Below, in pieces: positions 1 to 6,701 of a DNA stretch of 11,653 nucleotides (within the stretch, counting starts at the first letter, position 1; each line of letters opens with the position of its first letter). Below the pieces are notes generated by a model. It made no database searches. It saw only the letters and a program-made list of their open reading frames with translations, and was not told where the DNA came from. The stretch is from Fischerella sp. (GTDB lineage Bacteria > Cyanobacteriota > Cyanobacteriia > Cyanobacteriales > Nostocaceae): NCBI GenBank assembly GCA_026419705.1, contig JANZYY010000110.1:1-11653 (forward strand). The letters are read 5' to 3'. The position numbers were made by a program, and so were the translations under genes.

Positions 1-714
1 CATAGTGACAGCCAAAGCTTTACGCTGCCATCCTTGCCAAGCAAACACTGCCACTAAACTCAAAATTACAGCTGGCAACAAATATCCAGCCAGCAAGTTC
101 GGATTACCCAAATAACTATAGACCCTAGTATTTTTAGACAATGGAGACTCAGGATCGACCCACGTTGCTAACTGTGCAGCACCAAAAAACTTCTGCCGCA
201 CTCCATAGATACTCACAAGCAAAGACACGTGCAAGTACAAAACCAGCAAATAAGACTGAATGCGGGGCGATTTCAGTACTCTGGCACACAGTGCAAATAG
301 CAGCAAATACAGTGTAAAATTTATCAGCCCTTTGAACGCTGCTATTTTCTCTGGAGATAAAGCTGTAGCAACTACATTAATTGCCCAGTAGAGCAGCACC
401 AACAAGTGAATTGGAGTGACAAACAATGTATTGTTGGAAGATGTAACTTCATCAGATATAGTCAGCAGTAGCCAAAATGCCGCACAAGCTACCAGCACCA
501 GCCCCAGCAGAGTTGTATTGGTCGCCGTAAATGGTGCTAAAACCAACACCAAACTGACTAAGGCTGCCGCTATTATATCTCCCCACTGCAACAAAATACT
601 GGTTTGCCGCCAAGAGTGCAACAACCCCACAAGAAAACCATGTAGATAGCTGGTGTCAAGATATTCCTTGAGTGGTAAATGGGATAAAGTGAATTTTTGC
701 CAGATTAGATTCAT
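1..714 (-). CDS. ictB: IctB-family multi-spanning membrane protein (putative bicarbonate transporter / O-antigen ligase-like), 3' end outside window
   Basis: The minus strand is open from ATG at 714 to the left edge (238 codons, no stop), so the C-terminal half is missing. The product starts MNLIWQKFTLSHLPLKEYLD and contains several hydrophobic segments. Blocks recalled from cyanobacterial IctB proteins are clear: TPIHLLVLLYWAINVVATAL, LSPEKIAAFKGLINFTLYLL, SIYGVRQ, ATWVDPESP and RVYSYLGNPNLLAGYLLPA. IctB proteins are usually about 450-470 residues, so roughly half is present. IctB was named as an inorganic carbon transporter in Synechococcus, but the family is related to O-antigen ligase/polymerase proteins (Wzy_C) and its biochemical role is unsettled. 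It lies 195 bp downstream of the histidine-kinase-like gene on the same strand; cotranscription is possible but not shown. Family assignment is firm, function is not. Confidence 0.9.
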   Translation of the reverse strand, partial: MNLIWQKFTLSHLPLKEYLDTSYLHGFLVGLLHSWRQTSILLQWGDIIAAALVSLVLVLAPFTATNTTLLGLVLVACAAFWLLLTISDEVTSSNNTLFVTPIHLLVLLYWAINVVATALSPEKIAAFKGLINFTLYLLLFALCARVLKSPRIQSYLLVLYLHVSLLVSIYGVRQKFFGAAQLATWVDPESPLSKNTRVYSYLGNPNLLAGYLLPAVILSLVAVFAWQGWQRKALAVTM

Positions 715-809
715 ATGATGCTGTAAGCAACTAGCATAGATTAGTATTTCTCAAAATTTGAAAAACTTCCAATTTATAGTCCATGCTAATTGAAGATAGA
801 AGAAAAAAT

Positions 810-837
810 TTATGAATTATGAATTATGAATTATGAA
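810..837. repeat. Heptamer tandem repeat, four perfect copies of TTATGAA
   Basis: Four exact head-to-tail copies of TTATGAA occupy 810-816, 817-823, 824-830 and 831-837, in the spacer between the kinase-like gene and ictB. Heptameric short tandem repeats (STRRs) are a known feature of heterocystous cyanobacterial genomes. The rest of the 715-909 spacer is AT-rich and shows no gene. Confidence 0.9.
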
Positions 838-909
838 ATTTTTAGCATTAAGATTCTTCATAATTTCACAATCCTCACCCATTCTCTATTCCCTATTAGT
901 TGATGATTG

Positions 910-2472
910 CTACTCAGAAGAAGTAGTAGTAGATGAAACATCATTCATTGCTTCTGCTTTCTCCTGATTTAATGGCAAACTCAGTACGTAGCGGAATCCA
1001 GATTCTGGTGAACCTTGAATGGAAATATATCCACCGTGCAGTTCTGCCAACTGACAACTGAGTAACAAGCCCAAGCTTTCGCGTGAGAGGTTACCATGTC
1101 GTTTTGTCGCATCCAGTATACTTGAAGTGGAAACTCTCACATCTTGAGACTTGTTGGCAACTATTGGCAAGCTCTCTGCTTCTCCCTGGTTTTCTAAATG
1201 AGTATTAAAAGTTGCTGTCTCACCTGATAGTTCCAGCAGTGGCGCTACGCTAGGGCAAAAATAAGGGTCAACTTCAGTGATACCGTCTCCTAACCAAGGA
1301 TGCGAAACCCAAACTGTAATGTTGAGCGCATCGTCTTTATAAGAGACATGAATTCGTACAACACTACCCGTAGCAGATAACTGGATCACGCTGAAAACTA
1401 AGTGATACAGCATCTGTCGCACCTTGTCTTTATCCAAAGGCAAAATACGATTGCGTCCTGGTTCGAGAGACAGACGAATATCTTGCTCGCGGCGATTAGC
1501 TGCTTCTTCAAGAGTATTTATTGCTTGTTGACATAGCATTTCAATATCTACAGGAGCTAGATTTAGTCCCTTCTGAGCTTCATCCATTGCTCCCAGTTCA
1601 GAAATTTCATTGACCAGGGAAAGCAAATAGCGACCGCTATGTTGGATAATTTCTAAATACTCTCTCTGCTTAGTAGTCAAAGGCCCGTAAATTTCACGGC
1701 TGAGAACACTAGCCATGCCTAATACAGATGTTAAAGGCGTACGCAACTCCTGAGTTAACTGGCCTAAAAGTTCTAACTTGAGTTGGTTAGTAGGAACTGA
1801 GTCGGTTGAAAACGTAACGGGAGTGATTCTAATTTCACTGGTATTTGCTTGTGGGAGTGACCAATCAGGACTACCCTTAGAAATACTGGTTCCTGAAGTC
1901 GCTTGCAGGAGTCGGTTGCGTTCAAATTCACTCATACTCCAACGAGCGATGATCTGCAAAAACTCAAGGTCTCGATTAGTAAAGTTGCGCGGTACTAAAT
2001 CCATTACCGCTAGCGCACCCAAACAATTTCCGGAAGCATCAAATAGTGGCGCTCCTAAATAAGCACGAATGCCATAATCTAGTAGCAACTTGCTAGCAGC
2101 AAGCTCCGCATCAGTCAAAGTTTTGGTATCATTTATTACTATAGTTTGCGATTTTTCTACCACCTGAGTACAAAAAGACTCCCGGCGTAATAATTGACGG
2201 TTTTGTGCCAACTGATTCATTAATCCCAGCCTAGATAAACCCACTGCTGATTTAAACCAATGGCGTTCTTGATCCACAAATCCCAAAATGGAAATTGGCG
2301 CCTCCAAAAAATGAGCAGCAGTTTGAGTCGCTTCTTCAAAAACTGGAATCGTTTCTGGTTGTCGCAAACCTAATTCTGACAGAGCCTTGAGGCGCTGTTG
2401 TTCTCGAGTTTCCGGGGATGCCCAACCATCCTGCAAGGGCAATAATTTGTGTTCAGACTCTATCATTACCAT
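910..2472 (-). CDS. GAF-domain histidine-kinase-like protein lacking the phospho-acceptor histidine
   Basis: A 520-residue soluble protein with no visible membrane segment. A GAF domain spans about residues 42-185 (hallmarks ERHWFKSAVGLSR and the block from Y138 LGAPLFDASGNCLGALAVMD). A linker (about 186-230) leads to a HisKA-like region (233-297), then a degenerate ATPase region (346-502) ending AELHGGYISIQGSPESGFRY. The H-box, normally HELRTP, reads TQELRTPLTSVLG: the His is Gln241 (codon CAG, positions 1750-1752). The N-box Asn is not seen in YHLVFSVIQLSATGS, and the G2 box reads RESLGLLLS instead of GxGLGLxI. It is therefore probably not an autophosphorylating kinase; it may be a ligand-sensing scaffold or pseudokinase. 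Upstream of the ATG the mRNA reads CAAGGTAGCGATG, a modest ribosome site; a second in-frame ATG lies two codons on. No receiver domain or adjacent response regulator is present. Fold assignment is strong, activity is inferred. Confidence 0.9.
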   Translation of the reverse strand: MVMIESEHKLLPLQDGWASPETREQQRLKALSELGLRQPETIPVFEEATQTAAHFLEAPISILGFVDQERHWFKSAVGLSRLGLMNQLAQNRQLLRRESFCTQVVEKSQTIVINDTKTLTDAELAASKLLLDYGIRAYLGAPLFDASGNCLGALAVMDLVPRNFTNRDLEFLQIIARWSMSEFERNRLLQATSGTSISKGSPDWSLPQANTSEIRITPVTFSTDSVPTNQLKLELLGQLTQELRTPLTSVLGMASVLSREIYGPLTTKQREYLEIIQHSGRYLLSLVNEISELGAMDEAQKGLNLAPVDIEMLCQQAINTLEEAANRREQDIRLSLEPGRNRILPLDKDKVRQMLYHLVFSVIQLSATGSVVRIHVSYKDDALNITVWVSHPWLGDGITEVDPYFCPSVAPLLELSGETATFNTHLENQGEAESLPIVANKSQDVRVSTSSILDATKRHGNLSRESLGLLLSCQLAELHGGYISIQGSPESGFRYVLSLPLNQEKAEAMNDVSSTTTSSE

Positions 2473-2769
2473 CGCTACCTTGATATTTTTTTGATAGTGT
2501 AATTTATATAACCACTTTCTCTGGGTTATTTGCTATTTTTAAGCATTCCCCAATTTTCCGTTAGATCAACAAGTTGGTAGTAAAATTTTTCACTGGCCAA
2601 AAGTTTTTGCCCCAGTTAGGCAGTGCCAAGGGTCAATATATTGAGTAACGGACGACATACATATCCTTTCTGCTCAGTTACGATTATACTCAGTATTGCC
2701 GTTTTAATCCTTAACTACGTTAGTATCCGATTCTACCTGGGTAAGATAACACTAATCGGAATGGAAAAT
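2473..2769. other. Intergenic spacer between divergent genes, probable promoter region
   Basis: This stretch lies between the divergently transcribed kinase-like gene and the aminotransferase gene, so it should hold at least the promoter of the former. I see no open frame with gene-like content. The only structure noted is a 7-bp inverted repeat, TCCGATT with AATCGGA, around 2727-2760. I could not assign -35/-10 boxes with confidence. Confidence 0.5.
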
Positions 2770-2770
2770 G

Positions 2771-2850
2771 GTTAGTTGTTGGTAATTGGTCCTTGATTAG
2801 TGGTTGTTCCAAACAACAAACAACAAACAACCACTGACTACTAACTACTA
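2771..2850. repeat. Heptamer repeat array with inverted arms upstream of the aminotransferase gene
   Basis: The right half reads in heptads: CAAACAA three times (2810-2830), CCACTGA (2831-2837), CTACTAA (2838-2844), then CTACTA. The left half (about 2771-2808) is made of degenerate reverse-complement heptads such as TTAGTTG and TTGGTAA. The arms AGTGGTTGTT (2799-2808) and AACAACCACT (2826-2835) are perfectly complementary over 10 bp with a 17-nt loop. The same heptad consensus returns at 4181-4236. It ends only 28 bp before the aminotransferase ATG, so a transcript starting upstream would carry this hairpin in its leader. Confidence 0.8.
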
Positions 2851-2878
2851 TTTTTTGAAATTGAATTTTTAAGTATTT

Positions 2879-4060
2879 ATGAAAATGAATAATAATCTAT
2901 CAACAGTAATTCCTTTTGTAGACTTGAATTTACAACACCAGTCAATTTACAACCATCTCCTACAGGCAATTCAAGATACCTTGGAAAAAGGAGATTTTGT
3001 TCTGGGACAAGCACTTTCGGATTTTGAAGCAGCATTTGCTGCAATTTCTGGCGCAAAATACGGAATTGGTGTTGCCTGTGGAACTGATGCGATCGCCCTT
3101 GGTTTACAAGCTTGTAATATCGGTTCTGGAGATGAAGTAATTTTGCCAGCCAACACCTTTATAGCAACATTAATTGGTGTGTTACGTGCAGGTGCAAAAC
3201 CAATTTTTGTAGATTGCGATCCCCAAACAGCTTTAATTGATTTAGACGCAGCCGCAAAGGCAATTACTTCAAAAACCAAAGCTATTATTCCAGTGCATCT
3301 TTATGGTCAAATGGTATCGCCAAAGCAGCTTTTGGACTTAGCCGATACCTACAAACTACTCATTTTTGAAGACGCTGCACAAGCACATCTAGCCGAACGA
3401 GAAGGATATCGCGCTGGTTCAGTAGGAATAGCAGCAGCTTTTAGTTTTTATCCCAGCAAGAATTTAGGAGCATTTGGTGATGGGGGAATGCTCATCACCC
3501 GAGACCCAGATGTAGCCGAAAAAATGGTACGCTTGCGGAATTACGGAGCATTCCGAAAGTACTTTCATACAGAAGCAGGTACAAATAGCCGTTTAGATAC
3601 GATCCAGGCAGCTGTATTGCAGCAAAAATTACCATATCTGCCGCAGTGGAATCGCGATCGCCTCAATATCGCCCAGCAATACGACACTCAACTAGCACCC
3701 CTAGCAGCTAGCGGAATTATCCCGATACAAAACCACAGTGGCGAGGGACACGTTTACCACTTGTACGTCATCAGAGTTTGTGATTCTTGTCCGATAGAGC
3801 GTTCTGTACTCCAAGAACAACTAACAGCCGCAGGAATTCAAACCGGAATTCACTACCCCATTCCCTGTCATCTCCAACCAGCATTCTCTAACTTAGGTTA
3901 TCAAGTCGGTGACTTTCCTCATGCAGAAATGCTGGCAAAGCAAATTTTATCGTTGCCGATGTATCCAGGTTTAAGCAATAGCCAAATTCAGCAAGTCACA
4001 AGCGCGATCGCGCATGCGCTGGTAACTAATTCTCCTTCCGAAAAGCTTTTATTGACTTGA
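2879..4060 (+). CDS. DegT/DnrJ/EryC1/StrS-family PLP-dependent aminotransferase
   Basis: A 393-residue protein of the fold-type I PLP family that transaminates nucleotide-linked keto sugars. Visible family features are: N-terminal IPFVDLNLQHQSIY; a cofactor phosphate-binding loop CGTDAI (67-72); PANTFIAT (90-97); the block EDAAQAH (164-170) with Asp164 expected to contact the pyridine nitrogen; and FSFYPSKNLGAFGDGG (188-203) with Lys194 as the Schiff-base lysine. RLRNYGA and HYPIPCHLQPAF are also typical. Length is normal and all catalytic positions are intact. The likely product is an amino sugar for polysaccharide, O-antigen or protein glycosylation, but the substrate cannot be read from sequence. 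The start has no obvious Shine-Dalgarno; an alternative ATG lies at 2885. A spacer of 191 bp full of repeats separates it from the exosortase gene, so tight cotranscription is doubtful. Two HIP1 octamers (3089-3096, 3654-3661) lie inside and a third (4004-4011) near the end. Confidence 0.93.
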   Translation: MKMNNNLSTVIPFVDLNLQHQSIYNHLLQAIQDTLEKGDFVLGQALSDFEAAFAAISGAKYGIGVACGTDAIALGLQACNIGSGDEVILPANTFIATLIGVLRAGAKPIFVDCDPQTALIDLDAAAKAITSKTKAIIPVHLYGQMVSPKQLLDLADTYKLLIFEDAAQAHLAEREGYRAGSVGIAAAFSFYPSKNLGAFGDGGMLITRDPDVAEKMVRLRNYGAFRKYFHTEAGTNSRLDTIQAAVLQQKLPYLPQWNRDRLNIAQQYDTQLAPLAASGIIPIQNHSGEGHVYHLYVIRVCDSCPIERSVLQEQLTAAGIQTGIHYPIPCHLQPAFSNLGYQVGDFPHAEMLAKQILSLPMYPGLSNSQIQQVTSAIAHALVTNSPSEKLLLT

Positions 4061-4137
4061 AAAAGGCGGAGATAAAGAAAGTGGGAGAGTGGGGGAGTGG
4101 GTAATGGAGAGAAGGAAACCACTAACTACTAACTAAT

Positions 4138-4167
4138 GTACAGACGCGCTGTTTGAAGCGTCTCTAC
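4138..4167. repeat. Small palindromic repeat (GTAGAGACGC family)
   Basis: Arms GTACAGACGC (4138-4147) and GCGTCTCTAC (4158-4167) pair with a single mismatch around a 10-nt loop. A sister copy sits at 11088-11115. The core GTAGAGACG...CGTCTCTAC is, as I recall, dispersed in many Nostocales intergenic regions. It could act as a weak transcription barrier after the aminotransferase gene, but there is no T-run. Confidence 0.8.
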
Positions 4168-4180
4168 AATCAACAACCAA

Positions 4181-4236
4181 CCACTAACCACTAACTACTA
4201 ACCACTAACTACTAACAAATGACCAATGACTAATGA
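4181..4236. repeat. Heptamer tandem repeat array upstream of the exosortase gene
   Basis: Eight consecutive heptads fit the consensus CYAMTRA: CCACTAA (4181), CCACTAA (4188), CTACTAA (4195), CCACTAA (4202), CTACTAA (4209), CAAATGA (4216), CCAATGA (4223) and CTAATGA (4230). Two degenerate heptads precede it from 4167. The exosortase start lies 16 bp beyond its end. It is a cyanobacterial STRR-type array rather than a CRISPR: there are no spacers. Confidence 0.88.
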
Positions 4237-4251
4237 CCATAGTTAAAAATT

Positions 4252-5139
4252 ATGCTGAACCAGCGTCAATTTCAACATACTATTTCACCACAATTATTAA
4301 GCCTAGGCATTTTAGGTATTTTGGGGCTGCTTTATGCTCCCCTTTTATTCCATTGGTTAGATGGTTGGTTAAACAAAAATATCAGTACAGAACACGAATA
4401 TTTTAGTCACGGTATTATTGGTTTACCTTTCGCTGCTTATATAACTTGGAAAAATCGCAAATTATGGCAAAGACTACCAAATCGTATCCACCCTTTAGGT
4501 GCTGTATTTTTGTTAGTAGGAGGCATTTTTTATCTGAGTGGCATCAGTGAATGGGTTAATTTTTCCTTTCCCACCATACTGACCGGATTATGCTTATGGT
4601 TAAAAGGAATTCCTGGTTTGAAATTGCAAAGATTTCCCCTAGTGTTAGTTTTTCTAGCAACACCAACACTAGTACCTTATTTAATTGCTCCCTATACTTT
4701 TCCCCTACAAAGCTTCATCGCTGGTACTGCGGGCTTTATCTTAAATCAGTTTGGTATGGCAGTAACTGTCGATGAAATCAATATCTATGTGGGAGGACGC
4801 ATCGTAGAAGTAGCTCCCTACTGTGCAGGGTTAAAAATGTTGTTTACTACTCTCTACGTTGGCTTGATGCTGCTTTATTGGACTGGCGCCTTGTCTTCCC
4901 GCCGTAAAACCATTTTGTTTTTATCTATAGCCCTATTCATTAGTGTTAGTGGCAATATCATTCGTAACACTTTACTGACATACTTTCACGGTACGGGTCA
5001 AGAAGGTGCTTTTCACTGGCTGCATGAAAGTTGGGGTGGAGACATGTTCTCTGCGATGATGCTGGTGCTATTAATACCTATTCTGAATAAAATTAATAGT
5101 TATTTCTCTGAACCTGCTGTAATTGAGCAAGAACGATAG
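4252..5139 (+). CDS. Cyanobacterial exosortase (cyanoexosortase, probably type B)
   Basis: A 295-residue polytopic membrane protein with about seven or eight hydrophobic segments. Exosortases are membrane transpeptidases thought to cleave and transfer PEP-CTERM-tagged exported proteins at the cell envelope. The expected catalytic triad is present: Cys191 in VAPYCAGLKML, Arg238 in SGNIIRNTLL, and a His in FHWLHESWGG (His255 or, more likely, His258). The N-terminal block STEHEYFSHG (45-54) and the spacing match the cyanobacterial exosortase families; I favour type B over type A from memory, without a profile search. Type B enzymes often have a dedicated associated protein next door; none is seen here, as the 240 bp downstream is non-coding and the next gene is msrA. 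The aminotransferase upstream may share an envelope role. No clear Shine-Dalgarno precedes the ATG. Heptamer repeats flank both ends in opposite orientation. Confidence 0.9.
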   Translation: MLNQRQFQHTISPQLLSLGILGILGLLYAPLLFHWLDGWLNKNISTEHEYFSHGIIGLPFAAYITWKNRKLWQRLPNRIHPLGAVFLLVGGIFYLSGISEWVNFSFPTILTGLCLWLKGIPGLKLQRFPLVLVFLATPTLVPYLIAPYTFPLQSFIAGTAGFILNQFGMAVTVDEINIYVGGRIVEVAPYCAGLKMLFTTLYVGLMLLYWTGALSSRRKTILFLSIALFISVSGNIIRNTLLTYFHGTGQEGAFHWLHESWGGDMFSAMMLVLLIPILNKINSYFSEPAVIEQER

Positions 5140-5160
5140 TCATTGGTCATTGGTCATTGC
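5140..5160. repeat. Inverted-orientation heptamer repeats after the exosortase gene
   Basis: Two copies of TCATTGG (5140-5146, 5147-5153) and one TCATTGC (5154-5160) start immediately after the exosortase stop codon. The unit is the reverse complement of CCAATGA in the upstream array (4223-4229), so the gene is bracketed by the same heptad in opposite orientation. Confidence 0.85.
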
Positions 5161-5190
5161 TTAGTAGTAGTCTGTGTCATTAATTTTAAT

Positions 5191-5251
5191 GGGTTTGTAG
5201 TAAGCACTTCAGTGCCTAAAAATCCAGGACTAAAGTCCTGACTAGGAACCC
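5191..5251. repeat. Dispersed palindromic repeat with two internal hairpins
   Basis: A 61-bp unit bounded by GGGTT (5191-5195) and AACCC (5247-5251), with TAGT (5198-5201) and ACTA (5241-5244) as inner complements. Inside are two tight hairpins: GCACT-TC-AGTGC (5204-5215) and AGGACT-AA-AGTCCT (5226-5239). This resembles a dispersed repeat I recall from Nostocales ('aggactaaagtcct' type). It lies between the exosortase and msrA genes and could fold as a cloverleaf in RNA or single-stranded DNA. Whether it moves or only regulates is unknown. Confidence 0.8.
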
Positions 5252-5379
5252 ATCAAAACTTTGTTCACAGGCCAGAATGACAGTTGCAATTATTTAACCT
5301 GCACGTAGCACTTAGTACAAGGGTAGTTCATAATATTAAGTAAAGTAAAAATATTTTTCACCCATCAGAGTCTAAGTCA

Positions 5380-6032
5380 ATGGTGCTATTTGGATTTGGT
5401 AAAAAATTAACCTTGCCTACTCCTGAAGAAGCTTTGCCCGGACGAGCAGAGCCTATGCCAGTAACCAACCGTCACTATATCAACGGTAATCCTATCCTAC
5501 CTCCTTTCCCAGAAGGTATGGAAATGGCCATGTTCGGCATGGGGTGCTTTTGGGGTGCAGAACGCAAATTTTGGCAACTTCCTGGAGTTTACACTACCGC
5601 AGTGGGTTACGCAGCTGGGATCACTCCCAACCCCACCTATAGAGAAGTCTGTACTGGAATGACAGGTCATAATGAAGTGGTACGGGTTGTGTACGATCCC
5701 AAAGCTATCGGTTATACTGACTTGCTTAAAGTATTCTGGGAAAACCACGATCCTACCCAAGGAATGCGTCAAGGTAATGACGTTGGTACTCAATACCTGT
5801 CTCTGGGATTTACGTATATTCTGAAGAACAAAGAAAGCTAGCAGAAGCATCGCGGGACGCATATCAAAAAGCTCTCAGTAAGGCGGGCTATGGAAAGATT
5901 ACTACAGAAATCCTCGATGCACCGGAATTTTACTATGCGGAAGATTACCATCAGCAATACTTAGGTAAAAATCCCAGTGGGTATTGCGGGTTAGGAGGAA
6001 CAAACGTTGCTTGTCCCGTAGGATTAATTTAA
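5380..6032 (+). pseudogene. msrA: Peptide-methionine (S)-S-oxide reductase, frameshifted by a 2-bp duplication
   Basis: MsrA reduces methionine-S-sulfoxide in proteins, with thioredoxin as electron donor. From ATG 5380 the frame reads MVLFGFGKKL... with the catalytic Cys56 in MGCFWGAERKFW and GYAAGITPNPTYREVCTGMT, then NDVGTQY at 5776-5796. There the sequence TCTCT (5800-5804) carries one CT too many; the original frame stops at 5839-5841 (153 codons). Removing CT restores the family sequence S-GIYVYSEEQRKLAEAS... ILDAPEFYYAEDYHQQYL ...GYCGLGGTNVACPVGLI, ending at TAA 6030-6032, for about 216 residues, near the usual cyanobacterial length. The codon before the lesion is CTG (Leu) where the family normally has Arg (GTQYRS). 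The rear 75 codons have no other damage, so the break is recent or a sequencing error. As read, the product would lack the C-terminal resolving cysteines. Confidence 0.9.
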
Positions 6033-6118
6033 TCTTGATGGGGCGATTCCTGTCTAGATTTTGATCGTTAAATCACAAATGTATACAGATCGGCTGTTCC
6101 GTATAAAAGGTAAAAGCA

Positions 6119-6178
6119 GAACCCCAAAAACTGGCTACTGAGGCCGAATTTTTGGAGTTCTCTTTTTGCCTTTTTTAT
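6119..6178 (+). terminator. Probable intrinsic terminator after msrA
   Basis: Left arm GAACCCCAAAAACTGGC (6119-6135) pairs with right arm GCCGAATTTTTGGAGTTC (6143-6160), with two mismatches and one bulge, around a 7-nt loop. It is followed by TCTTTTTGCCTTTTTT. It lies 87 bp after the msrA stop and matches a rho-independent terminator for plus-strand transcripts. Confidence 0.65.
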
Positions 6179-6296
6179 ATCTATAATTTGCTGCCACGAT
6201 GAATTGACTTTGAAAATTTCGGTAAATAGCCTCTTTTTTGAGAAAATCTAGAAAAGTTTGAACTACTGGTAAGAATAACTTATACAAAAATATTAC

Positions 6297-6360
6297 CAAA
6301 AAAAGCAGAAGGCGTTCGCAGCCCAAGTCTCACCCGACACGGGTGGATACTCTTCTGCCT
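6297..6360 (-). ncRNA. Structured RNA candidate or terminator on the minus strand
   Basis: A closing stem GCAGAAG (6305-6311) / CTTCTGC (6352-6358) encloses a perfect 6-bp hairpin, CACCCG-ACA-CGGGTG (6331-6345), and a short GGCGTTCGCAGCC hairpin. Read on the minus strand, the structure ends in CTTCTGC followed by a run of seven T, as in an intrinsic terminator or the 3' end of a small RNA. No minus-strand gene ends nearby (the closest would have to start in the SDR region), so a free-standing small RNA is possible. I could not match it to 6S, Yfr1, tmRNA or SRP RNA. Confidence 0.35.
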
Positions 6361-6686
6361 CGTTTACAAGCGTGATAAGTGCTTTCTAAATTGCTCTACA
6401 TTTTTGTTGGTCAGAAGTATTAAGAAAAATTTATTAATAAATATTGCAGGTACTTGTTTTAATTGTTAAAGTGTGTAAGACAATAAGCGATACAGGTAAA
6501 CCCTGGTATCAAACAGAGGAGTAAATGATGAACTATATCCATTCTGCCGATCGCAGGAAGTGTTAATTTTCGGCCTTGGATTTTAAGTGAAATTCAACAG
6601 ATTCAATAATTTGTCTTACTTTGTACCCAAATGCGGAAAAGTTCTGAAAGCGATTGTATGACTAAGGTGCAGTAAGACTGGAATTA
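6361..6686. other. Spacer before the SDR gene, with one possible tiny ORF
   Basis: No conventional gene is visible. A Shine-Dalgarno-like GAGGAG (6516-6521) precedes ATGATG at 6525, opening a 13-codon frame, MMNYIHSADRRKC, ending at TAA 6564-6566. Just upstream CAGG-TAAAC-CCTG (6493-6505) can form a small hairpin. This could be a leader peptide or chance. The remainder is AT-rich and presumably includes the SDR promoter, which I cannot place. Confidence 0.3.
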
Positions 6687-6692
6687 TGGAGG
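6687..6692 (+). promoter_or_regulatory. Ribosome binding site of the SDR gene
   Basis: TGGAGG ends 9 nt before ATG 6702 and fixes that codon as the start, rather than ATG 6686, which lies in a different frame and overlaps the site itself. Confidence 0.8.
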
Positions 6693-6701
6693 TTCAAATC
6701 C

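Noticed and set aside
416..649. Plus-strand open frame of 77 codons
   Set aside because: It is antisense to ictB, whose frame matches a known family over its whole visible length.
2971..3279. Minus-strand open frame of 102 codons
   Set aside because: It is the complement of conserved aminotransferase sequence, with no family resemblance.
4181..4236. CRISPR array
   Set aside because: The units are contiguous 7-mers with no spacers, so it is a simple tandem repeat.
5797..5841. Programmed ribosomal frameshift in msrA
   Set aside because: There is no slippery heptamer or downstream stimulatory structure, and the family is not known to use recoding; a plain indel is simpler.
5497..5862. Minus-strand open frame of 121 codons
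   Set aside because: It is antisense to msrA with no recognisable content.
6135..6326. Minus-strand 63-codon hydrophobic/basic frame
   Set aside because: It overlaps the terminator and the structured element; its Lys/Phe/Leu-rich content reflects A/T runs and there is no ribosome site.
6305..6358. Glutamine (glnA-type) riboswitch or 6S/Yfr1 RNA
   Set aside because: The conserved motifs I know for these are absent; only hairpins are shared.
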